Below, piece by piece: positions 1 to 8,723 of a stretch of 48,921 nt of DNA (the stretch's first letter is position 1; each line of letters starts with the position of its first letter). The notes under the pieces are model-generated. The model was not told the origin of the DNA. It saw only the letters and a list, made by a program, of their open reading frames with translations, and made no database searches. The translations under genes were made by a program, and so were the position numbers. The DNA is from Seminavis robusta (lineage: Eukaryota > Bacillariophyta > Bacillariophyceae > Naviculales > Naviculaceae), in assembly GCA_903772945.1 (NCBI GenBank), contig CAICTM010000782.1, forward strand, positions 1 through 48,921. The letters are read 5' to 3'.

Positions 1-247
1 TCTTAAAGCAACAGGAGTCCAATAGTAGTTCTGCATATACGCCTGCATCTCCTCTACATCCATAGGAACGCTAGCAGTACTAAGACTTGGCGCATCCTCA
101 ACCACCTTAGGAGTAGGAGCAGATGGAAGACTTGGCGCATCCTCAACCACCTTAGAAGCAGGAGCTGACGGGAGCTCACTGGCAGCTCTGCCATTGTCCC
201 TCCTTGCCCTCCTCCTTAATCTCAAAAGCAAAATCTTCAATCTTCAT
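1..247 (-). pseudogene. 5' part of the zinc-finger-like small gene, left copy, cut by window edge
   Basis: This is the left copy of the gene at 24373-24815. It starts at the ATG at 247 (MKIEDFAFEI) and runs off the left edge. One inserted base in the run near 198-205 (in the GKG/GDN segment) breaks the frame, and the further upstream ATG of the right copy is out of frame here. In exchange, this copy keeps an open frame at 1-95 (around VPMDVEEMQAYMQNYYW), where the right copy has three indels. Comparing the two copies indicates that the intact ancestor had one frame throughout. The product would be a small acidic Pro/Ala/Ser-rich protein with a C-terminal Cys/His motif, which lies outside the window in this copy. 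Confidence 0.6.
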
Positions 248-1301
248 AACACCACCATCGTAAAAAAATGTGGATAGTCACCTCCAACATTATCAGCCTA
301 CCAGATTACATCACCATGATGGATTCATGAAACGGAAGTTTGTAACTGAAGGGTTTATCAGTTACAACAATGCACATGGTTCCCTAATCCTTTGTTGTCT
401 AATCCATGAAGATGAGGAAGTAAACGTGCCCACTTGGTTCCAATGTACGCCGTTCAACATCAAGATGACACTAACATGGATCTAGACCAACCCCCATCAA
501 TCCAAGGTAGCATGCTAATAGCCATGACAAACTGGATTACTCCACACCAAGAACTAAAGAACATCAAGATCTAGACTAGCGACCGCCTGGGGATAACCCT
601 ATCCCCCTCATCCGTAACTGTGGAGTAACCCCTAACCTAATGACAAATCGAATCCCGACTAGTGACTACGTATAACATCTTAATCTTATTTCCAAGGTCA
701 ACCACTTTATCAAGTTTCTTAAAACCAAGGCATCCACGTATGACAAATCGAATCCCGACTAGTGACTAACGTAAGCGTGCATCCACAACATCACGCTTCA
801 CGATCAAGTAGCACGATCCCCTTAAGTCTTCGGTACCCCACGTAAGCATGACCGAACCAAGACCTTGACACTTGAAGTTGAATCCGAATCAAAATCCACC
901 AATCAAAAACCCCACCGCTAGAGAGTAATGCAATTTCATACAGAACATCAGAACTCCGTACGTATACCCATTTCAGCTAATTTAATCCATGAAGTTAGTC
1001 CGACTCTCTAAACCCGTTAAGTAGGTTAACCCCACCCCCAACCACTATGGACTAATCGATGACTGAACCCCATTCAACAACAACCAACCTTTTCGCATCC
1101 TATGCACCCCCAAACAAGAGGAAAATCTTTCACAACACCCACAAATACACAGAGCATGCAGTTCGCGCCATAATAAAAAAATCAATCAACAGTTGTAAAG
1201 CTTAAACGGTCATTAGCTAGCCCGCGTAAAATGCTTAAATAACAGATGATGCATCCTCTTCAGGCAGTTAGCGCAGTTCTGACACCACTCCCCAGCAGGC
1301 T
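248..1301. other. Non-coding region of the CRESS-like element
   Basis: I see no credible gene. The plus strand is rich in C and A. It holds two copies of a motif starting TGACAAATCGAATCCCGACT, at 641 and 741, and a hairpin at 589-606 (stem GGGGATA/TATCCCC, loop ACCC). All of these recur in the right copy, although the hairpin is slightly disrupted there. Positions 1126-1301 have no counterpart in the window and should be the continuation of the replicon up to the inserted element. Confidence 0.6.
641..768 (+). repeat. Iteron-like direct repeat, two copies 100 bp apart
   Basis: TGACAAATCGAATCCCGACT followed by AGTGACTA occurs at 641-668 and 741-768, and again at 25197 and 25297 in the right-hand copy. 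The exact 100-bp spacing is conserved in both copies. Small replicons often carry such iterons as initiator binding sites. That role here is inference, because the putative nick-site hairpin is elsewhere in the unit. Confidence 0.6.
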
Positions 1302-1351
1302 CATCCCAACCACTCGTTATCTTGAGTTCCCAAAATCGGACTTCAACTTCC
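1302..1351 (+). repeat. Left 50-bp att-like direct repeat
   Basis: It matches 21806-21855 at 48 of 50 bases; sequence on either side does not match. Inside is an imperfect inverted repeat, TTGAGTTCC (1322-1330) and GGACTTCAA (1338-1346), with 7 of 9 positions symmetric around a 7-base spacer CAAAATC. This arm-spacer-arm form is what tyrosine recombinases bind. The spacer differs by one base in the right copy (CAACATC), so the recombination event is either not recent or the crossover lies elsewhere in the repeat. Confidence 0.8.
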
Positions 1352-1480
1352 AAGCTGCTCAGGAGAGTCACCATGAATGTGCCTCCAAACCTCCCTCCGA
1401 ACTCGTCTCATGTGCATCGCCGCCTCATTTTTCTCTCCATTTTTCCATCCTAATGACAATCTAAACACCACACCAACATC

Positions 1481-3436
1481 ATGGCACCCGAAGCACCCGA
1501 ATCGAAAAGTCCCCTCGCTAAAGTCTCAGTTAACTTTTACGCTACGTCCTCGAAGTCATGCCAGGCGAAGCATAACACCACCGCCTCAAAGATCCAGACC
1601 TACCTTGATCGTCTACAGGATCAACTTGGCCTTCCAAAGTTGGATTATGCCGACCTAGGTGAAACAGGAGGTTCTTTCTCCAAGAATGACGATGACATTA
1701 CTAAGTGGTGGTTCAAGTTTTGGGACGGCCAACCATCCTTTTGGTACACCCTCAAGAAGCAAAATGGTGACCATTATGCAATTGGAACGCTGGAGCGTTA
1801 CATGCCTTCCATAAAAAACCAGCTGATAAAGAAGTTTGTTTTATCCCGGTACAGCAAAGTCATCGAAGAGACTTACAAATCAGCCCTCAATGGGCTGAAG
1901 ACAATGGTGAAAGACCTGAAGAAAGCATCTCCTTCGCCTCCAAAAAACAAAGTATACAACAGCGAAGATGTTTCATTCATCCTGTCCCGTTGCCTTTGGA
2001 TGAATCAGGAGAAGTACATTGACTTCTTTTTATTTCAAACAGCGACACTACGTCTCTGCAGCCGCGCGACAGAGACTTCACGTCTTACATCCAGAAACCT
2101 CTCCATTCGGGAGGTTTGTGAAGGACCCAGGAACAAAATCCTACAGTGCTATCTTGTCCGTGATAAAATGGGGGTTGATAATAATCACCCCTTGATCCCC
2201 AACAAGTATGACATCTTTGGTGATCTCATTGTGGCTATCGGGTTAGCCCTGTTCCTCCGGAATGATGAGGCATTGATGCCTTCGATTGCAACCTTAAATG
2301 GCGACTCAGCCGTATCGGCTCATTACAGGACTACCCTCGACCATATCTGGAAGCGCTATGCGCCAACCAATAACACTGTCCGGAAAGGCACTTCACATTT
2401 TGGAAAACACACAGCCCAATATCTCCTTGATGGAGCCAAGGAGCATGTTGCCGCACAACTGTTTGGTGGGTGGAATATTGGGGAAGGAGCCCGCGTTGAG
2501 TACTTTGCCAACCCCTTTCCCTATTTACTAGATGGAGCCAAGGCCATGGCCGGCTGGTCCAAGGTTGGCATTGACTATCAGCGTGTCACCATTCCGCCGT
2601 ACCACTCCAAAGACCTCGGTGACAAGATCTGCTCGGTCTTCTTCAAGCACATTTCCGAAGACTTACTCTGCTTGCAAGCAAAGCAATTGATCCTAGTGTG
2701 TGTTCTCTCCAAGTGGGATCAGCTTTTGCATCAGATCCAAGCAGAACCAAACGGCCTCTTCAAGGATCCAAGCAACCATATCATCTTTGGGAGCCTCTTG
2801 CAAAGACTCTCACAGGCAGACATCAGCCTAACCGAATTCAACAAATTTCAGTCAGAGTGTAAAGAGTTGTTCACCAAAGCCAATACCATTGAGAATGAAG
2901 TGGCAGCCCCCGCAACCCCCGTCCAAACCCCTGCTTCCAAACCAAGTCCAGAATACTCATTAACCCCCTTTCAATCTCATCTGCAGGCCAAACCTCTGAA
3001 AGCCCTTTTCGATCTCGTTACAAGGTATACACCCCCCTCAGTCGTCCTCATTAATTTCTTTGCCCATGATTTCATGGCCTCATACACTTCCACGCGAAAT
3101 GTGGACAACCGGTTGAGATGCAGGTATCGCAACATCAAAGCGGCCATCCGAGTCATGGTCAGGTTTCTTGAGAAGTATCCGGATGAGCCGCCCACCATCG
3201 AAGAATCCAACGACGCTATCCAAAACATCAAGAGTGCCCTGTTAAGTCAGCCTTCACGTGTAAAGACCCAAGGTAAACTACCTTTCAGTGCCGCCACTCC
3301 TCTCCATCTTTCGATTATCCGAATGAATGAAACACTCCTCACGGACAAGTCTAAGCCCTGGTATCGTGACCTCCCCAAAAACACACCATACTCCTTTATT
3401 GAACACATGTACCACCATAAGATTTATAAAATTTAA
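1481..3436 (+). CDS. Crypton/Ndc10-like tyrosine recombinase (651 aa), putative captain
   Basis: A DNA strand-exchange enzyme expected to cut and rejoin DNA at the att-like repeat. The core shows the family order: Arg195 in an RATET..L context, then His306 in HFGK, Trp331 in FGGWN and the nucleophile candidate Tyr341 in VEYFAN. Spacing fits (22 residues from K309 to W331, 10 to Y341). After Tyr341 comes LLDGAKAMAGW..., followed by an Ile-Pro-Pro segment, which resembles the post-tyrosine region of Cryptons and of the kinetochore protein Ndc10. The second Arg of the usual R-HxxR-H/W-Y set is Lys309, so activity is uncertain. The N-terminal 170 residues are basic and probably bind DNA. The gene starts 130 bases after the left repeat, and the ATG follows an A/C-rich leader. 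The C-terminal 170 residues are not recognised. No frameshift is seen. Confidence 0.75.
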   Translation: MAPEAPESKSPLAKVSVNFYATSSKSCQAKHNTTASKIQTYLDRLQDQLGLPKLDYADLGETGGSFSKNDDDITKWWFKFWDGQPSFWYTLKKQNGDHYAIGTLERYMPSIKNQLIKKFVLSRYSKVIEETYKSALNGLKTMVKDLKKASPSPPKNKVYNSEDVSFILSRCLWMNQEKYIDFFLFQTATLRLCSRATETSRLTSRNLSIREVCEGPRNKILQCYLVRDKMGVDNNHPLIPNKYDIFGDLIVAIGLALFLRNDEALMPSIATLNGDSAVSAHYRTTLDHIWKRYAPTNNTVRKGTSHFGKHTAQYLLDGAKEHVAAQLFGGWNIGEGARVEYFANPFPYLLDGAKAMAGWSKVGIDYQRVTIPPYHSKDLGDKICSVFFKHISEDLLCLQAKQLILVCVLSKWDQLLHQIQAEPNGLFKDPSNHIIFGSLLQRLSQADISLTEFNKFQSECKELFTKANTIENEVAAPATPVQTPASKPSPEYSLTPFQSHLQAKPLKALFDLVTRYTPPSVVLINFFAHDFMASYTSTRNVDNRLRCRYRNIKAAIRVMVRFLEKYPDEPPTIEESNDAIQNIKSALLSQPSRVKTQGKLPFSAATPLHLSIIRMNETLLTDKSKPWYRDLPKNTPYSFIEHMYHHKIYKI

Positions 3437-3460
3437 GTCTTTTATTCAACGTAAAATAGG

Positions 3461-3727
3461 CTACTCCTGAGGACTCTTAACAGTGAAAGGGAGCTTCAGC
3501 AATTCTTGAAGAACCGCCAAGCCTTCATGTAACAGCTCAACCGTGTCAATGGCATCCCACGCGTACTCTTCCAAAACCCTTTCGATATCATCAAGCCACA
3601 GCAACAACACCGACTCCTCCCCCTCTAAGATATGGTACTCCATCTTTGTAGCTCCAGGGACTTCAAGAGAAGCCACTTCCTTCATTGTAGACTCGAGGTC
3701 TTCGTGTAGGTCGTTCACTCTTGCCAT
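3461..3727 (-). CDS. Small acidic helical protein (88 aa), unknown
   Basis: The reading frame is open further upstream, but the Met at 3727 begins the compositionally normal part (MARVNDLHEDLESTMKEV); the upstream extension is basic and low in quality. The protein is Leu/Glu/Asp-rich with heptad-like spacing (LHEDLESTMKEV, LLLWLDDIERVLEEY, LHEGLAVLQELL), so a coiled-coil or helical-bundle protein is likely. It converges with the recombinase gene, their stops being only 24 bases apart, so the two share a termination region. I do not recognise a family. Candidate roles, such as a partner of the recombinase, are guesses. Confidence 0.55.
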   Translation of the reverse strand: MARVNDLHEDLESTMKEVASLEVPGATKMEYHILEGEESVLLLWLDDIERVLEEYAWDAIDTVELLHEGLAVLQELLKLPFTVKSPQE

Positions 3728-4165
3728 GGTTCGTCTTGTACTTATATACCGGGCAGACCCCGGTGATCTCTGAGGCCGTCTTTTGTGGTGGTCGTTTGGT
3801 TGGTTGGTTATCCTTAGGGTTAGTGTTTCTTTATTGCTATCTCCCGCAGAATCTGATGCTCTCCCGCAGAATCTGATGGTTGATTCAATTCTCATTCAGA
3901 ATTTCTGCCACAGAGGATCCAGCATGCATTTCAAGACCAGCTTGTGCAAGGGATTAATCTTGATGGATGGTCAGTGGTTAGAAATGAAGAATGCAACACA
4001 GCAACCACTGGTATCAGTCACCAAATGCAACCCGGCAAAATAATGCAAGATTACCCAAAACAGCACAGATACAGAGTTCGAAATGAGGCAGTTCATTTCT
4101 GCAGGGCCAGAGAGCTCACAATTCGGGCAGCATCAATCTAAAAAGCAAACAAAAAAACCTACACC
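3728..4165. other. Intergenic, putative divergent promoter region
   Basis: It lies between the minus-strand 88-aa gene and the plus-strand 448-aa gene and should hold both promoters. An 18-base unit CTCCCGCAGAATCTGATG is present twice in tandem near 3841-3878. I see no clear TATA element and no convincing short gene. Confidence 0.5.
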
Positions 4166-5512
4166 ATGAGCCAACCAAACTTGAAGAAGAAAAACTACCA
4201 CAGCCAGTTTGAATTGGATGACAATGAGAAGTTCATCGAAGTCATTGAAATTGAAGATGATGATGATGAGGGCGAGGTGGGTGCTGCACAAGTGGAAGCA
4301 ATGAGCAATGGTGATGGATTGACTGGAGCTGCTGCAGAGGGCCTTCTATTGCTAGGTAATGTGGCCAAAGCCAAGAGTTGTAATGGAGAAACTGACAATG
4401 GTGCCAGTTGCAGTATGAAAGTCGATCCCATTATTGCAACTAACAAATCAACTGATGCCAGCATGGACAATGTTAAGGTTACCTCTGACAAGCAAAGTTT
4501 GCGCGCTGCACGTAATGCTACCAAACTACGCGCGGCATTGCAACCGGCAAATGAAAAAAGAATCAGCCGTAGCACGTACAAAACCCGTAAGAATCATCTT
4601 GGTGCTTCCTACAAAGCCCAAATTGATTTTCTAAATTCTGCTGATGACTTTGGTGCTCGCAAGGATATGCGAACTCTTTATGACATCGACGAACCATTCG
4701 AAGAAGCTGATTTGACAGATGGTGAAGACGAGTTGGGTGAGACAATGATGGCAGAACCGATCGATAATGAGTCAGATGAGGAATTTTCCATGGATGAAAG
4801 TACGGTTACGGAAATTATGCAAATGACATCGAAATGTGCAATCGATACTAAAACGCACAAAAGTAGCAGCGACGCTATGGTTGGAGTTACGGTGGAAGCA
4901 GTCAAGAGTTCCTACACCGTTTTGAAACAAGAAGCCGCCCGTCGTGATTGTAGCCGTGCCGTGGTTGCAATGCCCATGAAAAAAGATGATGGAGGAAGCA
5001 ATGATGATAGCTCTGTTGGATCTTCTGAAGTTGAAGAGTACGAGCCACCAACATACTATTATTTGACGGAGATTTTAACCCCCGCTGATGACGGTACGGA
5101 TGCGATTGACTTTGTGGGTTTCGTAATTGATGATGCACCCCCCACCGATCCAACAGCCTGGATGAAATACCACCGGGGTAGTAATAAGTGGGTGCACATT
5201 AGTGCGGAACGTGTCTTCTTTGGGAAGCAGTGGACGATTCGCAATTTCTACGAAGCGCCTTGCACACAGTTTGTGCCCCGCCACCGTCTTTGGGCTAAGC
5301 ACGTTGTTGTTGCCTTCATTCCTGCATTTGGTAAATATACACCGATCGGCAACTATGATGTGTGGCTAAATGAAAATGCGTTCGACCCATTGTCGGTTCC
5401 ACTGGATTTCGAAAAGGCTATTCCTTGCTGTGGCTTGTTTTGCACTGAGTGCAAAGCGGCATACGGTTATGATTTGGATTTTTTGCCCTGTGTTGGAAAT
5501 TGTGAGGACTGA
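4166..5512 (+). CDS. Unknown protein with element-specific C-terminal domain, paralogue 1 (448 aa)
   Basis: The N-terminal 290 residues are acidic and probably disordered (EIEDDDDEGE near residue 29, further D/E/S-rich runs). The C-terminal 160 residues form a compact domain shared with the product of 7911-8723. Shared landmarks are FGKQW.I..FYE, V.VAFIPAFGKYTPIGN, D.WLNE and a Cys cluster CCGLFCTEC near the end (CGIRCSSC in the paralogue). The Cys cluster could bind zinc or form disulphides. I recognise no known family. The start ATG follows an A/C-rich leader like those of the other element genes. The last 100 or so coding bases are repeated downstream in a decayed form. The acid-tail plus conserved domain layout would suit a DNA- or chromatin-associated protein, but that is inference. 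Confidence 0.75.
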   Translation: MSQPNLKKKNYHSQFELDDNEKFIEVIEIEDDDDEGEVGAAQVEAMSNGDGLTGAAAEGLLLLGNVAKAKSCNGETDNGASCSMKVDPIIATNKSTDASMDNVKVTSDKQSLRAARNATKLRAALQPANEKRISRSTYKTRKNHLGASYKAQIDFLNSADDFGARKDMRTLYDIDEPFEEADLTDGEDELGETMMAEPIDNESDEEFSMDESTVTEIMQMTSKCAIDTKTHKSSSDAMVGVTVEAVKSSYTVLKQEAARRDCSRAVVAMPMKKDDGGSNDDSSVGSSEVEEYEPPTYYYLTEILTPADDGTDAIDFVGFVIDDAPPTDPTAWMKYHRGSNKWVHISAERVFFGKQWTIRNFYEAPCTQFVPRHRLWAKHVVVAFIPAFGKYTPIGNYDVWLNENAFDPLSVPLDFEKAIPCCGLFCTECKAAYGYDLDFLPCVGNCED

Positions 5513-5630
5513 GTAAGATTATCCCCTGCTGTTGCGTTTGTTTCTTACAATGAGTGCAAAGCGGCATACAGTCATGGTTTGGATTTCCCCCTGTGTTGGG
5601 AATTGTGAGGAGGCCTGAGTTAGTAGTATA
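5447..5630 (+). repeat. 105-bp tandem duplication of the 3' end of the preceding gene
   Basis: GAGTGCAAAGCGGCATAC occurs at 5447 inside the gene and at 5552 after its stop. The flanking sequence aligns over about 100 bases (Cys-rich end, GATTTGGATTT, TGTGTTGG, TTGTGAGGA). The second copy has indels and lies after the TGA, so it is a non-coding remnant or a former longer C-terminus. Confidence 0.85.
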
Positions 5631-6020
5631 TATTTTAATTAGGTATGTAACATGTTGTTGCGAGAATTTGTGTACAAAATTGTATCTTGTTTCTTATTTC
5701 TTTTGGACAACATATTCTATTTTCTGAACAGGTTCATTCATTCGCATTTGTTCTATTCGGTATTACTGCCAGCAGTTTCTTGTTTCACGAAGGAATTACG
5801 GAACTGCTTTACTTGGTTACAAACTTGAAAACTGCATGCCATACTAGCATTCTTTCGCTGGTTTGTTGCTGGGTTATCACTGGTTTATCGCTGGGTTGTC
5901 ACTGGTTTGTCACTGGTTTGTCACCGGTTTGCTGCTCGTTGGTCGCTGAATTGTCACCGACTTACCACTGGTTGGTCACTGGGTGGTCGCTGCTTGGCCA
6001 CTGGTTGGTCGCTGGGTTGT

Positions 6021-6222
6021 CGCTGGGTTGTTACTGGTTTGCGACCTGTTCTTCGCTGGTTTGTTACTGGTTCATTGTTTTGCTGGTTCATGTATATGGA
6101 ATACTGCATGCATTCTGTTGTCGCTGGGTTGTTACTGGTTTGCGACCTGTTCTTCGCTGGTTTGTTACTGGTTCATTGTTTTGCTGGTTCATGTATATGG
6201 AATACTGCATGCATTCTGTTGT
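6021..6222 (+). repeat. 101-bp tandem duplication within a CTGGTTTG minisatellite
   Basis: CGCTGGGTTGTTACTGGTTT starts at 6021 and again at 6122, and the 101-base units are nearly identical, including the non-repetitive part with TGTATATGGAATACTGCATG. Upstream, 5855-6020 is made of variant CTGGTTTGTCACTGG and CTGGTTGGTCGCTGG units about 11-14 bases long. Confidence 0.9.
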
Positions 6223-7479
6223 CTGTTTACGACGTTGCTTCATAAATTGCTCATAATTTTCTATGAACCTTTGAACAGGCTTCAAATCCTTTTAAATCTG
6301 TAGGGTGATACCTGGATCCTCTGGCTAGCTGCAGCTAGTTCAGTTGAACCACAGTCTAAAATGAGGCAGGACGCTGTTTCTAGACTACATTGAAGGGTAT
6401 TGCACCATGGTCTACAGTAAGGATAAAGCCTGCTTTTGATTGGGTCAAACCAATTCAAAGAGTGCATATGCAATAAATGAATTAAATGGCAACAACAACA
6501 TTTTCTAGTATCGCATGGGCAGAACTATTCATTCTGTGGAATATAGCGGAAGCTATGCACAAATTTTTTGTACGTAGACAGTTGCTTGCGAGGCCGGAAT
6601 GACTTATTGATATGTTTTCTGACAAAACAATTTTTTACGAAATGTTTCTATTCCAATTTATTTCCATGAGTTTTGTACTCCATTTTTGTAAGTTTTGAAG
6701 TTCATATATGATTTCTTTTAATGTTCCAGCTAATAAATTGTATTCCTGATTGAGCAATACAACAACAATGCTCATTGGCACCCCCGGACTCTGTGGTTGC
6801 TTCTGGTTGAACGGGTGGTGTACCTTCATTTGGAGCACAGAACTGAACAGCACCATATACACTCTGTTCGGCCCAACCATCATATTGTTGTTGTAGTTCG
6901 TTGCTTTACTTTCACAGCAGTGGCAAACATTCACCAAAAGTACGTGATGTTGAACACAGATTTCCCGGCAGTCCAATATAAGTTCACTCTACTGCTGGAC
7001 GAAACGAGTTTACTACAATTCTCCGTAACAACACCAGCTTAGCTCTACATACATAACTCTATGTATACATCGGCTATGTCCAAAGTGCTTTTGTAGTCCC
7101 ACCAGGTACGTGTGACTCTTCAGGTCACACATTGAATCGTGGTATGTACTACTAATTGCATGGTCAACACACAGCAGCAGCATATGCCGCGGCACCATCG
7201 ATACAACTGATTCAATTGAAAATGCGCATGAAAATAGTCTCAATGAATGAACTCAGCACAACGGACTGCCGAGCACTCATTGAAACCCCAATCCCGCAAT
7301 TTCGTCTCAATGAACTCTTTGCATGATGACAAAACGCTCATGGAAACTCGAATCCCGCCATCGTGTATGGTCGAAGCTGAGCGGACTCATGAATACTGGT
7401 TCGATGGATGATTAACATCTGGCACATCGAAGACTGCACAGATACTACTAAGCAAGTGCATGGTTCTTGCCAGGTTGGC

Positions 7480-7820
7480 CAAAACTGATGGTTAACATTC
7501 ATTCCAAAACAGCACAGATACCAGTAAGTGTAGGCTATGCTTTTTGCTGGGTTGTCATACTGCATTGATGGTTAACATTCATTCCAAAACTGCTCAGATA
7601 CCAGTAAGTGTATGCTTTTTGCTGGGTTGTCATATTGCCTTGATGGTTAACATTCATTCCAAAACTGCTCAGATACCAGTAAGTGTATGCTTTTTGCTGG
7701 GTTGTCATACTGCATTGATGGTTAACATTCATTCCAAAACTGCGCAAATACCAGCCAGTAAGTGTAGGATCTTTCTTGCCAGGTTGTCCCACTGCCAGGA
7801 GCCGGTGGCTAACATTGACT
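7480..7820 (+). repeat. Tandem array, period about 76 bp, 4-5 copies
   Basis: The motif GATGGTTAACATTCATTCC recurs with GTTAAC at 7491, 7571, 7645 and 7721, and a decayed copy near 7806. Units carry CAGATACCAGTAAGTGTATG and CTTTTTGCTGGGTTGTCATA. The units are directly adjacent, without unique spacers between conserved repeats, so this is not a CRISPR-type array. It lies right upstream of the second paralogue and may be part of its 5' region. Confidence 0.9.
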
Positions 7821-7910
7821 CCCCGAATCAAACACTCCATATCTCTGCTCACAATATTAAAATTGTCTTTTTTGCATTCAAGCCTAACTTGTATATCGCC
7901 CACAACAAAC

Positions 7911-8723
7911 ATGAATATATCTACTGAAACATGGCGTCATTTCGAATGGAATGAACATGAGAAGAAGAAGCAGTCACAATCGAGCCTGAAAATGACTCTT
8001 GTCACACAGGATGGTTTCCCCAATATCGTGGAAGACACGCCCTCTATCATCGAGCGCAAGCATAGTTTCTCAGGTTACTCCTTACCCAATGCTTCAACAT
8101 GCAATCCGGCTCCAAGGAATGTGTTTGACATCGACTCAATTGACAATGAAGATAAAAATGACATGTCGGACGCAACCATGACTGTCGTGCCTGGGCAGTA
8201 TTCACGCCAGCTAATTCTTTCTGACATACGCATGACCGAACCCGATGGGTCTACTGTTTCGCTCGGATATACGATCACTGCTGAATATCCAATGGATCCT
8301 GCTTTTTGGCGAAAGTACTATCCTGATACTAGGTGGGGCAATCCTTGGGATGGAACAAACTGGGACAGCGTCCTATTCGGTGAACAGTTTGTCATCACAG
8401 ACTTTTACGAAAGCAGGGCTATTCAATTTGAACCAGCTCATGGAGAATCGGTGGCGCTCTTTGTCTTGGTTGCTTATTTCCCTGTGTTTGGTAAATATCT
8501 ACCTATTGGGAACTCCCATGACTGGTTGAATGAGACTGAATATGATAATGGTATTATTGCTACTGATACACACAAGATTATGCCGTCATGTGGTATTCGA
8601 TGCTCTTCGTGTGTGAAGTTCTTTGGGAACATGTTAACCGATCTTGAAGATGTTGGTGCTTGTGATGAACCAGTTTTGGACACTTCAAGTACTTACAATG
8701 ATGACATCATGTCCGACGCATAA
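7911..8723 (+). CDS. Unknown protein with element-specific C-terminal domain, paralogue 2 (270 aa)
   Basis: The ATG at 7911 is chosen because it follows the leader CCCACAACAAAC and begins a normal protein; the open frame upstream crosses repeat DNA. The C-terminal 160 residues match the 4166-5512 product: FGEQFVITDFYE, VLVAYFPVFGKYLPIGN, DWLNETEYDN and CGIRCSSC. The N-terminal half is shorter and lacks the long acidic run of paralogue 1, although both have acidic residues before the domain (DIDSIDNEDKND). The level of divergence indicates an old duplication within the element or independent capture of two family members. No known family is recognised, so the function is open. Confidence 0.75.
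   Translation: MNISTETWRHFEWNEHEKKKQSQSSLKMTLVTQDGFPNIVEDTPSIIERKHSFSGYSLPNASTCNPAPRNVFDIDSIDNEDKNDMSDATMTVVPGQYSRQLILSDIRMTEPDGSTVSLGYTITAEYPMDPAFWRKYYPDTRWGNPWDGTNWDSVLFGEQFVITDFYESRAIQFEPAHGESVALFVLVAYFPVFGKYLPIGNSHDWLNETEYDNGIIATDTHKIMPSCGIRCSSCVKFFGNMLTDLEDVGACDEPVLDTSSTYNDDIMSDA

Larger units (their letters stand above)
1..1125. repeat. Left copy of the 1.1-kb direct repeat of the CRESS-like element
   Basis: This stretch is repeated in the same orientation at 24559-25647 with a few small indels, the largest an extra block of about 35 bases near 1004-1040. Similarity starts at the first base of the window, so the left copy continues outside it, and stops after position 1125 in a GAGGAAAA motif. 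It covers the 5' part of the small zinc-finger-like gene (minus strand) and about 850 bases of C-rich non-coding DNA. The simplest reading is the end of one unit of a head-to-tail array of a small circular replicon; a long terminal repeat is the alternative. Confidence 0.93.
5640..7910. other. Gene-poor spacer with minisatellites
   Basis: About 2.3 kb between the two paralogous genes. It contains a CTGGTTTGTC-type minisatellite (about 5855-6110), a 101-bp tandem duplication (6021-6222), an array with a period near 76 bp (7480-7820) and AT-rich unique DNA (6240-7480). The reading frames across the minisatellite (Cys/Trp/Leu-rich) follow the repeat and are not genes. I see no other supported gene. 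Confidence 0.6.

Noticed and set aside
5687..6303. Long overlapping frames of Cys/Trp/Leu-rich protein
   Set aside because: They follow a CTGGTTTGTC minisatellite and its 101-bp duplication in all three phases.
7535..7927. Array at 7480-7820 as CRISPR or as a repeat protein gene
   Set aside because: Units are contiguous with a 74-85 bp period and no unique spacers; the frames on both strands are repeat shadows, and the genome is eukaryotic.
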